64,000 nucleotides of DNA. Origin: Beijerinckiaceae bacterium (GTDB taxonomy: Bacteria > Pseudomonadota > Alphaproteobacteria > Rhizobiales > Beijerinckiaceae). How positions within the stretch are numbered: the stretch's first letter is position 1; each line of letters starts with the position of its first letter. The position numbers were made by a program, and so were the translations under genes. Shown here piece after piece: positions 17,534 through 26,444 of the stretch. Location: positions 496,001-560,000 of the forward strand of contig JAPZUD010000001.1 of NCBI GenBank assembly GCA_027533425.1. Direction: 5' to 3'. A model generated the notes under the pieces. It was not told where the DNA came from, did no database searches, and worked only from the letters and a program-made list of their open reading frames with translations.

Positions 17534-18579
17534 GCAAGCCCTCCCGAGAGTGAACGCCTTTCCCGGACGATGAGATACAGGAAGAACGGCACGCCGATGA
17601 TCGAAGTCAGCACGCCGACCTTGATGTCCGAGGTGGCTGGAATCAGGCGCACCGCGATATCCGCTGCGAGAAGCAGGGCGGACCCACACAGCGCCGCTGG
17701 AAGGAGCAGCCGGGCGGGATCATGCCGGACGAAGGGGCGCATCAGATGCGGGGCGATCAGCCCGATGAAGGCAATTGTGCCTGAAACGGCAACCGCCGCC
17801 CCCACGCCCATGGCTACGCCGAGAATGGTCGTGAGCCGAAGCCGCTCGACTGGCACGCCGAGGCTGGCGGCGGCATCCTCGCCGAGGGCCAGCGCGCGAT
17901 AGCTACCACGCTGCAGCCAGAGCAGCAGCAGCGCGAGCGAGATGAAGGGCAGGGCCAGCATGACATGGCGCATGGAGCGATCTTCGAGCGAACCCAGCAA
18001 CCAGAACGCGATTTCCAGCGCCGCGAACGGGTTGGGCGCGAGGTTCATCGCCAGCACGGTTCCGGCACCGGCCAGCGAGGAGACCGCCAGCCCGGAAAGG
18101 ATCAGCAGGAGCAGGCCGGCATTCCGCCCGGCAATGGCCAGCAGCAGGAAAACGGAGGCGAAGGCTCCGGCAATCGCCGCCAGCGGCAGGCCCCAGCCGA
18201 GTGTGTCATTGATCCCGAGCGAAATTGTCGCCACGGCAGCCAATGCGGCGGATTGAGGGGCGCCGAAAAGGGAAGGAGCCGCAAGCGGGTTACGCAACAG
18301 GCCCTGCAAGGCCGCACCGCCCATGGCCAGTACGGCGCCGATGGCCAGGGCGAGGATCGCGCGCGGCAGCCGGATTTCCCAGATGATGATCCGGTGTGCC
18401 GCTTCGCCGCGCCCGGCCAGCGCGGCGATCACATCGCCCGGCGGAAGGGCGACGGGCCCGACCCCGAGCGAGATCACGAACAGCCCGCCGACAAGCAGGG
18501 CAAGGACCGGCAAAAGCCAGCCCCGCCAAGGCGTCCGGTCGGGCAGGGAGGCGCTTCCCGCCTCCGTTTCAGCTACCAC
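17530..18579 (-). CDS. btuC: Cobalamin ABC transporter permease (FecCD/BtuC family)
   Basis: A 349-residue polytopic permease of the FecCD family with about ten hydrophobic segments and the signatures RLPRAILALAIGAVLAMGG, LLRNPLAAPSLFG and FIGLIAPHLMRP. The start appears to be GTG at 18579, overlapping the btuB stop by seven bases, so translation is probably coupled to btuB. It forms the channel with btuD; the binding protein btuF lies 1.8 kb further along the same strand. Confidence 0.93.
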   Translation of the reverse strand: MVAETEAGSASLPDRTPWRGWLLPVLALLVGGLFVISLGVGPVALPPGDVIAALAGRGEAAHRIIIWEIRLPRAILALAIGAVLAMGGAALQGLLRNPLAAPSLFGAPQSAALAAVATISLGINDTLGWGLPLAAIAGAFASVFLLLAIAGRNAGLLLLILSGLAVSSLAGAGTVLAMNLAPNPFAALEIAFWLLGSLEDRSMRHVMLALPFISLALLLLWLQRGSYRALALGEDAAASLGVPVERLRLTTILGVAMGVGAAVAVSGTIAFIGLIAPHLMRPFVRHDPARLLLPAALCGSALLLAADIAVRLIPATSDIKVGVLTSIIGVPFFLYLIVRERRSLSGGLA

Positions 18580-20549
18580 GTCGTCTTCATCCCTGCATAG
18601 AAGGCCCGACCGGTCGTGCCATAGTTCCAGACCTCATGATAGCGGGCATTATTGAGGTTTTCGCCGCGGATATAGAGCTCGACCTGCTCCGTCGGCTTGT
18701 AGCTGGCCAGCATGTCGAACCGTGCATAGGAGGCAAGGCGCTGCGTTTCGTTGGCCCCGCTGAAGCGCTTCGAAACCAGCGTCACCGAAGGTTCGAAGCT
18801 CCAGTTGGCAAAAGGCGTGATGGCAAGACCGATCTTGCCGATGCTCTCCGGCCGCCGGGCGAGGGTCCGGTTGGTCGTCAGGTCCTTCGCGCGGAGATAG
18901 GTATAGGCGCCGCGCAGCTGGAGCAGGCCGGTCCAGATCTGGGCCGTGCCCTCCAACTCAAGGCCTGTGCTCTCGGCCCGCGCGACATTCACGTAGCAGC
19001 CGAAGGCCTGAAGCGCGTTGGCAAGGCAGGTCGGGCTGGTCTGGAAATTGATCAGGTCGCGGCTTCGGATCCAGAAGCCGGTCGCGGATATCCTGACGCG
19101 GCCATCAAGAAACTCCTGGTCGATGCCAACATCTCCACCGAGATTGTGCTCGGCCCGAAGCGCCACCGAACCCTGATAGCCGCCGAAACGCTGGTAAAGC
19201 GTTGGCGCCTTTCCGCCGGTGCCGAGGCTGGCGCGCAGCTTGGTGCCCGTCTCGGTGATGCGGTAGGCCCCCGTGGCGCGCCAGGTGAAGAATGTGTCGA
19301 CATCCGTCACATGGTCGACGCGCCCGCCGAGCGATACGTCGAGCCGCTCCGTCAGCGGGACCTGCCAGAGGCCGAAAGCGGAGAGGGTGGTCTGGTTCCC
19401 GCCGAGCGACTTGGTGCGCGCGCCCGGCGGAATGATGGTCTGGTTGAAGGTCACGGCAATCTCGCGTTCGGCCTTCGTGCCGAAGATCACGGAACCGTAA
19501 CGCTCCAGCCGGTAGGTGCCCTGATACTCGGCGGCGAGGCGGTCCCCGGTGAAATCGGTATGCCGCCACGTCGCGACATTGGGATTGCTGGCCGCCGTGA
19601 TCGAGGTATCGCGGAACATCCGGTCCGTCCGGCTGGCCGTCAGCGTCAGCCCATGCGTCAGCCTGTTGTCGAGCGTATCGAGCTCCGCCTTGGCAAAGGC
19701 CGAGAAGAACCGCCGGTTGCTGGCCGAGGGTGTGTCGGGAAACGTGCCGAACGCGGCATCATATTCCGCGCGATGGAAGGTGATCATCCCGCCGGCCTCG
19801 AAGCGGAAGCCCTCGCGGGCATCGAAGCCGACCCGGCCGAACCCGCCCAACGTCTCCGTTCCGTCTTTCTCATAGGGCGCGCCGGCTCTGAGCCGCGCGA
19901 CGCGGTGCCCGTAGCGCGAGAACCCATCCGTCCGGAAGCCGGACCCGGCGAAGGAATAGGACCACGCGCCCTGCTGGCCATAGGCGCCGGCATTGCCCGC
20001 CAGTGTGCCGTAGCTGCCCCCCTCGACCTGCCCGAAAGCCTTGAAGGGTCCACGCCCCCGGCGGGTGATGATATTGACGACGCCGCCCATGGCATCCGAG
20101 CCATACAGCGCGCTTTGCGGGCCACGGAGAACCTCGATCCGCTCGACGAGGCCGCCGGGGATCCCCCCGAAATCCGTCTCGCCATTGGCCGAGGAAGCAT
20201 CGTTGATGCGGACACCATCCACCAGCACAAGGACCTGGCCGGGATTCGTGCCCCGGATCCGCACCGATGTGGAGGCCCCGGGTCCTCCCGTTTCGGTGAT
20301 GTCGAGGCCGGGCACGAAACGCAGGGCATCGACGAGCGAACCGGAATGCGTCTTCTGGATGTCCTCCGCCCGGATCACGGTGATGGCACTGCCCGTCCGC
20401 TGGATCGAGGTGGGTGAGCGATTCGCGGTGACCAGGATATCGAGCCCACGAGGCTCTGAGGTTCTGGATTGAGAAAAGGCTGGAAAGCTCTGATAAACAG
20501 CAAGAATGCCACTCATCCCGAGGATGAGTGCGCTCGAAGCGCGAGTCAT
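18573..20549 (-). CDS. btuB: TonB-dependent outer-membrane cobalamin receptor BtuB
   Basis: A 658-residue outer-membrane receptor: signal peptide to about residue 27, a plug domain beginning near LDILVTANR with VRIRGTNPGQVLVLVDGVRIND and VERIEVLRGPQSALYGSDAMGGVVNI, then a 22-strand beta-barrel ending in an aromatic C-terminal Trp as expected for Bam-dependent insertion. ATG 20549 has a strong GGAGGAA Shine-Dalgarno. A cobalamin riboswitch lies directly upstream, which fixes the substrate better than sequence alone. Uptake needs TonB-ExbBD, not in the window. Confidence 0.95.
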   Translation of the reverse strand: MTRASSALILGMSGILAVYQSFPAFSQSRTSEPRGLDILVTANRSPTSIQRTGSAITVIRAEDIQKTHSGSLVDALRFVPGLDITETGGPGASTSVRIRGTNPGQVLVLVDGVRINDASSANGETDFGGIPGGLVERIEVLRGPQSALYGSDAMGGVVNIITRRGRGPFKAFGQVEGGSYGTLAGNAGAYGQQGAWSYSFAGSGFRTDGFSRYGHRVARLRAGAPYEKDGTETLGGFGRVGFDAREGFRFEAGGMITFHRAEYDAAFGTFPDTPSASNRRFFSAFAKAELDTLDNRLTHGLTLTASRTDRMFRDTSITAASNPNVATWRHTDFTGDRLAAEYQGTYRLERYGSVIFGTKAEREIAVTFNQTIIPPGARTKSLGGNQTTLSAFGLWQVPLTERLDVSLGGRVDHVTDVDTFFTWRATGAYRITETGTKLRASLGTGGKAPTLYQRFGGYQGSVALRAEHNLGGDVGIDQEFLDGRVRISATGFWIRSRDLINFQTSPTCLANALQAFGCYVNVARAESTGLELEGTAQIWTGLLQLRGAYTYLRAKDLTTNRTLARRPESIGKIGLAITPFANWSFEPSVTLVSKRFSGANETQRLASYARFDMLASYKPTEQVELYIRGENLNNARYHEVWNYGTTGRAFYAGMKTTW

Positions 20550-20593
20550 GGTTCCTCCATTCGGCCCGCCGCCGAATTGTTGGGGTTGCACGG

Positions 20594-20790
20594 ACTCTCG
20601 GCCGGTCTCCTGGCTCGCGGATCGCTGCTTTCATCCACCTTCCCGGTGCTCGGACCAGTGGTGTTCTGGAAGAAAGCTCACCGCTTACAGTTGCGGGGGC
20701 AGCTGCGGCATAGGGCTTGAAGCCCGCACCGCATTCCCGTTTCACCCTCCTCGCGGAAGGCACCGAAAGCTGGATCACCCAAACACAGCC
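20594..20790 (-). ncRNA. Cobalamin riboswitch 2, upstream of btuB
   Basis: Read on the - strand the aptamer segments appear in order: GGTGAAACGGGAATGCGG (complement of about 20727-20744), GCTGCCCCCGCAACTG (20688-20703) and the B12 box AGCCAGGAGACCGGC (20601-20615). The edges are estimates. Only about 50 bases separate the B12 box from the btuB ATG, and they contain the GGAGGAA ribosome-binding site. This leaves little room for a terminator, so control is probably by hiding the ribosome-binding site. Confidence 0.95.
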
Positions 20791-20842
20791 GGCAAGGCGT
20801 GGCAAGTCGTCGCAAGTTGCAAATGGGTGAAAACCGCAACCC

Positions 20843-21619
20843 TCAGGGGGCGGGAGACTCGGCCAGCGGCTCGATGATCATTTCCATCCGTGGCCCCGCA
20901 AAGACGCTGACAACGAACTGGATCGGCCTGTGGTCGGGCAGGGCGTCCACCCCGATGGATTGCAGCACCGGGCTGCCTGCAGCCAGTGCCAGCAGGGCGG
21001 ATTCCTCGTTCGACGCAATGCGGGCCGACAGCCGCGTCGAAAGACGGAGATAGTCCGGGATTCCCGCCGAGGCAAAAGCCGCCGACATCGAGGCGCCGTT
21101 CTGCGCAAGCCGTTCCGGGAAATCCGGAAAGCGGGCCATGTCGAGGTAATGGAGACCTGTGGATACCGGTACCTGATCCGCAAGGCTCAGCGTGCGGACC
21201 ACATGGACCTCGCTGCCCGGCGCGATCTCGAGCGCTTCGGCCACAATCGGGTTGGCGCTCTCCCGGATGGCCGAAATGATCCGGCCCGTGACGGCAATGC
21301 CGGCTGCGCCGAAATTCGTCCGGAGGCTGACACGGCGGCCGATCCGGTAGGGGAAACGCTGGGCAAGCACCTCCGTGCCACGTCCCCGCTCGACGGAGAC
21401 AAGCCCTTTCTCCGCCAGATGCTTGAAGGCCTGACGCACCGTATGGCGATGGACACCGAACCGTTCGGCAAGGACAGCCGACGGCGGCAGCAGGGCCCCG
21501 ACAGCATGCTGCCCGGCGCGGATCTCTTCCTCCAGCGCCTCGGCAATGCGCTTCCAGGCGAGGCCTGCGGCAGGAGCGGCAAGGGCAGCGGCAACGGTTT
21601 CCATTTCGGTCGTCATCAT
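20843..21619 (-). CDS. phnF: PhnF-like GntR/HutC transcriptional regulator of phosphonate genes
   Basis: About 258 residues: N-terminal GntR winged helix (RIAEALEEEIRAG, then LAERFGVHRHTVRQAFKHLAEKGLV) and a C-terminal UTRA ligand domain, the PhnF arrangement. It is divergent from phnG, with two TCTAGA-centred palindromes between them, so it is probably the operon repressor and regulates itself. The start is uncertain: ATG at 21619 or 21616, or 21604. A further ATG at 21646 is inside an operator and less likely. Confidence 0.87.
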   Translation of the reverse strand: MMTTEMETVAAALAAPAAGLAWKRIAEALEEEIRAGQHAVGALLPPSAVLAERFGVHRHTVRQAFKHLAEKGLVSVERGRGTEVLAQRFPYRIGRRVSLRTNFGAAGIAVTGRIISAIRESANPIVAEALEIAPGSEVHVVRTLSLADQVPVSTGLHYLDMARFPDFPERLAQNGASMSAAFASAGIPDYLRLSTRLSARIASNEESALLALAAGSPVLQSIGVDALPDHRPIQFVVSVFAGPRMEMIIEPLAESPAP

Positions 21620-21630
21620 CCTGTCATTCG

Positions 21631-21678
21631 ATAAGTCTAGACATTCCATTGATCGGACATTAAAGTCTAGACTTATCA
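21631..21678. promoter_or_regulatory. Paired PhnF operator candidates
   Basis: Two related palindromes lie in the phnF-phnG gap. Site 1 (21631-21644) is ATAAGTCTAGACAT. Site 2 (21661-21678) holds the perfect palindrome AAGTCTAGACTT (21663-21674). The dyad centres are 30 bp apart, about three helical turns, so two dimers could bind the same DNA face and block both divergent promoters. The GTCTAGAC core resembles the TATAGAC-type sites described for PhnF/HutC regulators. Confidence 0.7.
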
Positions 21679-21699
21679 CGGTCAACGGATTCGACAAAG

Positions 21700-22152
21700 A
21701 TGCAATCGAAAGAACCTTTGGCGCGCCGGCAGGGGCATTTCGCCATTCTGGCCCGCGCTGCTCTGGACGAGGTCGAGGCCGTCCTGGCGGACGCGCCGGC
21801 CATCCCTCCCTTCACGGTGCTCAAACAGCCGGAAACCGGCACAATCATGGTCGAAGGGCGGGCCGGGGGCGGCGGGCGGCGCTTCAATCTCGGCGAGGCG
21901 ACAATGACCCGATGCGCCATCCGGCTGGAGGACGGCACGCTCGGCTTTTCCTATGCGCTGGGCCGCGATACGGCCAAGGCGCGGAAGGCAGCCGTGCTCG
22001 ACGCCCTGCTGCAGAACGAGCCGCCCGAAGGCCCGATGCACCGGGCGATGCGTCGGCTGGCCGAGCGCCAGAAGCAGACCCGCGAGGAAGCTTCCCGCAA
22101 GGCGGCGGCCACCAGGGTCGAGTTCTTCACGATGGTGCGGGGAGAAGGCTGA
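21700..22152 (+). CDS. phnG: C-P lyase core subunit PhnG
   Basis: A 150-residue PhnG with the family stretches QGHFAILARA, GRRFNLGEATMTRCAIRL and ARKAAVLDALLQ. With PhnH, PhnI and PhnJ it forms the C-P lyase core complex; with PhnI and PhnL it is needed to attach ribose triphosphate to the phosphonate. First structural gene of the operon, 26 bases after site 2 of the PhnF operators. Its TGA shares one base with the phnH ATG (TGATG). Confidence 0.95.
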   Translation: MQSKEPLARRQGHFAILARAALDEVEAVLADAPAIPPFTVLKQPETGTIMVEGRAGGGGRRFNLGEATMTRCAIRLEDGTLGFSYALGRDTAKARKAAVLDALLQNEPPEGPMHRAMRRLAERQKQTREEASRKAAATRVEFFTMVRGEG

Positions 22153-22799
22153 TGCCCGAGCAGAATGCACTTTTGCCGAAGGCCGGACCAGCGGATGCGC
22201 CGTTCAATCCCGGAATCGGCTTTTCCGATCCCGTCTTACAGTCGCAGGCGGCCTTCCGCGGCATCCTTGCGGCCTTGTCCGAGCCAGGCACGATCCACGA
22301 TCTCGGCCCCTTCGCTCCCTGTCCGGCCGGTCTCGAGCCCGCAACGGCGATCCTGCTGCTGACGCTCGCTGATTATGAAACCCCGGTCTGGATGCCGGAA
22401 GCGCTTGAAGGCGGGGAGGCGGGCATCTGGCTCCGCTTCCATTGTGGCGCGCCGTATGCCGCTCCCGTGAATGCCGGCTTCGCAATCTGTTCGGCCAGCG
22501 ATGGCTTTCCGGGCCTGACGGCCTTCAACCCGGGCAACGAGCTCTATCCTGACCGGTCGACGACCCTGATCCTCCAGATCGACAGCCTCACCGGAGGCGA
22601 AGCACTGGATCTTGAAGGCCCCGGCATTCCCGGAACCCGGCGCATCGCGCCACGCGGCCTCCCGGCAGACTTCGTCGCCGGTTGGGCCCGCAATGCCCGC
22701 CTCTATCCGCTTGGCGTGGATATCGTTCTGGTCGCCGGCAGCCGGATCCTCGGCCTCCCGCGCACAACCCGCATTCTCGCGCACGATCCGCGCGCCTGA
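22152..22799 (+). CDS. phnH: C-P lyase core subunit PhnH
   Basis: A 215-residue PhnH, opening with a short leader then NPGIGFSDPVLQSQAAFRGIL and including the LRFHCGAP region. It is the pseudo-PLP-transferase-fold subunit of the C-P lyase core; catalysis is attributed to the complex, not to PhnH alone. ATG 22152 follows the phnG stop by overlap and the gene precedes phnI by 10 bases, the canonical phnGHIJKLM order. Confidence 0.95.
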   Translation: MPEQNALLPKAGPADAPFNPGIGFSDPVLQSQAAFRGILAALSEPGTIHDLGPFAPCPAGLEPATAILLLTLADYETPVWMPEALEGGEAGIWLRFHCGAPYAAPVNAGFAICSASDGFPGLTAFNPGNELYPDRSTTLILQIDSLTGGEALDLEGPGIPGTRRIAPRGLPADFVAGWARNARLYPLGVDIVLVAGSRILGLPRTTRILAHDPRA

Positions 22800-22809
22800 G
22801 GAGCTGATC

Positions 22810-23922
22810 ATGTATGTGGCCGTCAAGGGCGGGGAAGCCGCCATTCTTGCAACACACGATCTACTTGCCGAAGCAAGGCGGGGAGACCCGGCCATTGCCG
22901 AGATCGGCGTGGCGCAGATCCGCGAACAGCTCGGCCTCGCGGTTGCGCGTGTCATGAACGAGGGGTCGCTCCATGACCCGGATCTCGCGGCCCTCGCGCT
23001 GAAACAGGCGCAGGGCGATGCAATCGAGGCGGCCTTCCTCATCCGCGCCTTCCGCACCACCTTGCCGCGCTTCGGCTCCTCCGTTCCGGTGGATACGTCG
23101 CGCATGGCCATCCGGCGCCGGATTTCGGCGGCCTACAAGGACCTGCCGGGCGGGCAGGTCCTGGGCCCGACCTACGACTACACCCATCGCCTTTTCGATT
23201 TCGCGCTGATGGAGGGCGGCAGCCTGCCGCAAGCGCCGAAAGCGCCGGCAGCGCTGGCCGGAACCATGCCGCGTGTGCCGGATATTCTCGGCGCGGAAGG
23301 GCTGATGGAACCGGAAACGCCGCCGGAGGGTGATCCGGCTCCGTTCGATCTCACACGACAGCCGGTTTCCTTCCCCGCGGATCGCGATGTCCGGTTGCAG
23401 GCCATGGCGCGGGGCGATGAGGGTTTCCTGCTCGGTCTCGGCTATTCGGTCCAGCGCGGCTTCGGTGGCAATCACCCCTTCGCGGGCGAGATCCGGATGG
23501 GGGAAGTCAGCGTCGAATTCGTGCCGGAGGAACTCGGCTTCCCGATCGATCTCGGCGAGATCACGCTCACCGAATGCCAGATGGTCAACCAGTTCTCCGG
23601 CTCGAAGGACGTGCCGCCGCAATTCACGCGCGGCTATGGCCTCGCCTTCGGCCATTCCGAGCGAAAGGCCATGTCCATGGCGCTGGTCGACCGGGCGCTG
23701 AAGGCTCGCGAGTTCGGCGAGGCATCGGATTACCCGGCGCAGCAGGACGAGTTCGTCCTCTACCATTCGGACAATGTCGAGGCGGCCGGCTTCGTCGAGC
23801 ATCTGAAACTGCCGCATTACGTCGATTTCCAGGGTGAGCTGGAGCTGATCCGCCGCATTCGCGCGGAACGCGAGGCGCGCCTCGCGCCGGAAACCACCCC
23901 GATCCAGGAGGCAGCGGAATGA
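22810..23922 (+). CDS. phnI: C-P lyase core subunit PhnI
   Basis: A 370-residue PhnI. It begins MYVAVKGGEAAI, the usual PhnI N-terminus, and keeps the conserved GYSVQRGFGGNHPF, ITLTECQMVNQF and GYGLAFGHSERKAMSMALVD segments. It contains the nucleosidase activity which, with PhnG, PhnH and PhnL, makes alkylphosphonate-5-triphosphoribose. ATG 22810 is chosen because the frame further upstream lies in phnH. Stop overlaps phnJ by four bases. Confidence 0.96.
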   Translation: MYVAVKGGEAAILATHDLLAEARRGDPAIAEIGVAQIREQLGLAVARVMNEGSLHDPDLAALALKQAQGDAIEAAFLIRAFRTTLPRFGSSVPVDTSRMAIRRRISAAYKDLPGGQVLGPTYDYTHRLFDFALMEGGSLPQAPKAPAALAGTMPRVPDILGAEGLMEPETPPEGDPAPFDLTRQPVSFPADRDVRLQAMARGDEGFLLGLGYSVQRGFGGNHPFAGEIRMGEVSVEFVPEELGFPIDLGEITLTECQMVNQFSGSKDVPPQFTRGYGLAFGHSERKAMSMALVDRALKAREFGEASDYPAQQDEFVLYHSDNVEAAGFVEHLKLPHYVDFQGELELIRRIRAEREARLAPETTPIQEAAE

Positions 23923-24848
23923 GCTTCGCCGCACAAGGGGGCACCCCCTACAATTACGCCTATCTTGATGAGCAGACGAAGCGGATGATCCGGCGCGCCC
24001 TGCTCAAGGCCGTGGCAATCCCGGGCTATCAGGTGCCGTTCGGCAGCCGCGAGATGCCACTGGCGCGCGGCTGGGGAACCGGCGGCATCCAGATCACCGC
24101 AGCCGTGATCGGCCCATCGGATACGCTGAAGGTGATCGACCAGGGCGCCGATGACACGACCAACGCCGTCTCGATCCGGCGCTTCTTCGAACGGACGGCG
24201 AAGATCCGGACGACGGAAGCCACGCATGAGGCAACGATCATCCAGACCCGCCACCGCATTCCGGAAGCGCCGATGCAGGCCGGCCAGATCCTCGTCTACC
24301 AGGTGCCGATGCCCGAACCCCTGCGCAAGCTGGAACCGCGCGAACTCGAAACACGGAAAATGCACGGTTTCGCCGAATACGGGCTGATGCAGGTCCGCCT
24401 CTACGAGAACATCGCCCGCTTCGGCGAGGTCACGACGACCTATGATTACCCGGTCCGCGTCAATGGCCGGCATATCATGGCACCGTCGCCGATTCCGAAA
24501 TTCGACAATCCGAAGATGGATATGTCGCCCTGTCTGCAATTGTTCGGCGCAGGCCGCGAGAAGCGGATCTATGCCATCCCGCCGCATACCCGGGTCGTCA
24601 GCCTCGATTTCGAGGATCATCCGTTCCGCATCCAGAGCTGGAAACAGCCCTGCGGCCTTTGTGGCGCTCGGGACAGCTATCTCGACGAGGTCGTGATCGA
24701 TGATGCCGGCGGGCGGATGTTTGTCTGTTCAGACAGCCATTATTGCGAAACACGTCGCGCCGAAGGCCATGCCGGCCCGATGCTCGGGCATCAGGCCGCC
24801 AGCGTGCTGGCCAACGCCCCGACCCCTGCCAAGGAGCCCCGGCCATGA
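23919..24848 (+). CDS. phnJ: C-P lyase catalytic subunit PhnJ (radical SAM)
   Basis: A 309-residue PhnJ. It has the unusual PhnJ cluster motif Cys245-x2-Cys248-x21-Cys270 plus Cys276, and the glycine proposed to carry the radical, here Gly36 in AVAIPGYQVPFG. It breaks the C-P bond of 5-phosphoribosyl phosphonates, releasing the alkane and 5-phosphoribosyl 1,2-cyclic phosphate. All catalytic residues I know of are present, so the system looks functional. ATGA overlaps link it to phnI and phnK. Confidence 0.97.
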   Translation: MSFAAQGGTPYNYAYLDEQTKRMIRRALLKAVAIPGYQVPFGSREMPLARGWGTGGIQITAAVIGPSDTLKVIDQGADDTTNAVSIRRFFERTAKIRTTEATHEATIIQTRHRIPEAPMQAGQILVYQVPMPEPLRKLEPRELETRKMHGFAEYGLMQVRLYENIARFGEVTTTYDYPVRVNGRHIMAPSPIPKFDNPKMDMSPCLQLFGAGREKRIYAIPPHTRVVSLDFEDHPFRIQSWKQPCGLCGARDSYLDEVVIDDAGGRMFVCSDSHYCETRRAEGHAGPMLGHQAASVLANAPTPAKEPRP

Positions 24849-25657
24849 ATGCGCTGGTTTCCCCCAACGCCCTGCAGGGCACGCTGCGGCCGATCCTCAG
24901 CGCCCGCTCGGTCTCGCGCTTCTATGGCGAGCGGATCGGTTGCGCCGAGGTCTCCTTCGATCTCTGGCCCGGCGAAGTGCTGGGTATTGTCGGCGAATCC
25001 GGGTCGGGCAAATCGACCCTTTTGCGCTGCCTTTCCGGCATTGACCGGCCGGATGCCGGCGAGGTGCTGTTCGAGGCGACACCCGGCGCGGATTTTCTCG
25101 ACATTTTCGACCTGCCGGAACAGGAGCGCCGCCACCTGATGCGGACCGCCTGGGGCATCGTGCACCAGAACCCGCGCGACGGATTGCGGATGGATGTCTC
25201 GGCCGGCGGCAATGTCGGCGAGCGCCTGATGGATCGCGGCGACCGCCACTACGGCCGCATCCGCGAGGCGGCAACCGAATGGCTGACCCGCGTGGAAATC
25301 GAGGCCGCGCGCATCGATGACCGGCCGCGCCAGTTCTCCGGTGGTATGCAGCAGCGCCTGCAGATTGCCCGCGTCCTTGTGTCCAACCCGCGCCTTGTCT
25401 TCATGGACGAGCCGACCGGCGGGCTTGACGTCTCGGTCCAGGCACGCCTGCTCGACCTGCTGCGCGTGCTGGTGCGCGATCTCGGCCTCGCGGCGATCAT
25501 CGTCACGCATGATCTGGCCGTCGCCCGGCTGCTGACGGACCGCCTGATGGTGATGAAGGATGGCCGCGTTGTTGAAGCGGGCCTGACCGATCAGGTCCTC
25601 GACGATCCGCAGCATGCCTATACCCAGCTGCTGACCTCAGCCGTCCTGGCGGTGTGA
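24845..25657 (+). CDS. phnK: C-P lyase ATP-binding protein PhnK
   Basis: A 270-residue ABC ATPase: Walker A GESGSGKST, the PhnK-typical GIVHQNPRDGLRM, signature FSGGMQQRLQIARVL, Walker B LVFMDEPTGGLD. PhnK docks on the C-P lyase core rather than a membrane permease and is needed for turnover. ATG 24845 overlaps the phnJ stop (24845-24848); an upstream ATG in the same frame lies inside phnJ. Confidence 0.95.
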   Translation: MNALVSPNALQGTLRPILSARSVSRFYGERIGCAEVSFDLWPGEVLGIVGESGSGKSTLLRCLSGIDRPDAGEVLFEATPGADFLDIFDLPEQERRHLMRTAWGIVHQNPRDGLRMDVSAGGNVGERLMDRGDRHYGRIREAATEWLTRVEIEAARIDDRPRQFSGGMQQRLQIARVLVSNPRLVFMDEPTGGLDVSVQARLLDLLRVLVRDLGLAAIIVTHDLAVARLLTDRLMVMKDGRVVEAGLTDQVLDDPQHAYTQLLTSAVLAV

Positions 25658-25661
25658 TGTC

Positions 25662-26420
25662 ATGGCGCTGTCACCCAAACCTGCGAACGACACCGGAATG
25701 CCGATGAGCGACCAGCCCGAAATGATCCGCGTCGAGGCGGTTTCGAAGACCTTCACCCTGCATAATCAGGGTAGCGTGCGCTTGCCCGTGTTCCGGGATG
25801 TGAATTTCTCGGTCCGGGCCGGCGAGGTGCTGGTGCTGGCCGGAGCCTCCGGCGCCGGCAAGTCGAGCCTGCTGCGGATCCTCTATGGAAACTATCTGCC
25901 CAGCGGTGGTCGGATCGAGATCCGCCATGACGGGGCGATGGTGGATATCGCCTCTGCCCTGCCGCGCACGATTCTCGAGGTCCGGCGGCGAACCCTCGGA
26001 TTCGTCTCGCAATTCCTCCGGGTGATCCCCCGGGTCTCGGCGCTGGATATTGTGCGCGATCCACTGCTGGCCCGTGGTGTTGATGCGGCCGAAGCCACCG
26101 AGCGGGCCGGGGCCATGCTGGCCCGGCTCAACCTGCCGGAACGGCTCTGGGCGCTGGCCCCGGCCACATTTTCCGGTGGCGAGCAGCAGCGCGTGAACAT
26201 CGCCCGGTCGTTTGTGGATCCCTCGCCGGTGATGCTGATCGACGAGCCGACCGCCTCGCTTGATGCGCGCAACCGCGATGTCGTGGTTGATCTCATCGCC
26301 GAGGCCCGTTCGCGCGGCTCGGCGATTGTCGGTATCTTCCATGACGAATCCGTCCGCGAGCGCGTGGCCACGCGCTGGCTCGACATCACCCATTTCCGTG
26401 CCGCCGCCGATGCGGCCTGA
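25662..26420 (+). CDS. phnL: C-P lyase ATP-binding protein PhnL
   Basis: 252 residues, ABC ATPase fold: Walker A GASGAGKSS, signature FSGGEQQRVNIAR and Walker B MLIDEPTASLD, with the PhnL-type FVSQFLRVIPRVSALDIV. It takes part in ribosylation of phosphonates together with PhnG, PhnH and PhnI. The start may be 25662, or ATG 25698 or 25704, as the first 12-14 residues look unconserved. Four bases after phnK. Confidence 0.95.
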   Translation: MALSPKPANDTGMPMSDQPEMIRVEAVSKTFTLHNQGSVRLPVFRDVNFSVRAGEVLVLAGASGAGKSSLLRILYGNYLPSGGRIEIRHDGAMVDIASALPRTILEVRRRTLGFVSQFLRVIPRVSALDIVRDPLLARGVDAAEATERAGAMLARLNLPERLWALAPATFSGGEQQRVNIARSFVDPSPVMLIDEPTASLDARNRDVVVDLIAEARSRGSAIVGIFHDESVRERVATRWLDITHFRAAADAA

Positions 26421-26444
26421 CCCGACGATCAAGGAGCCTCGCCC

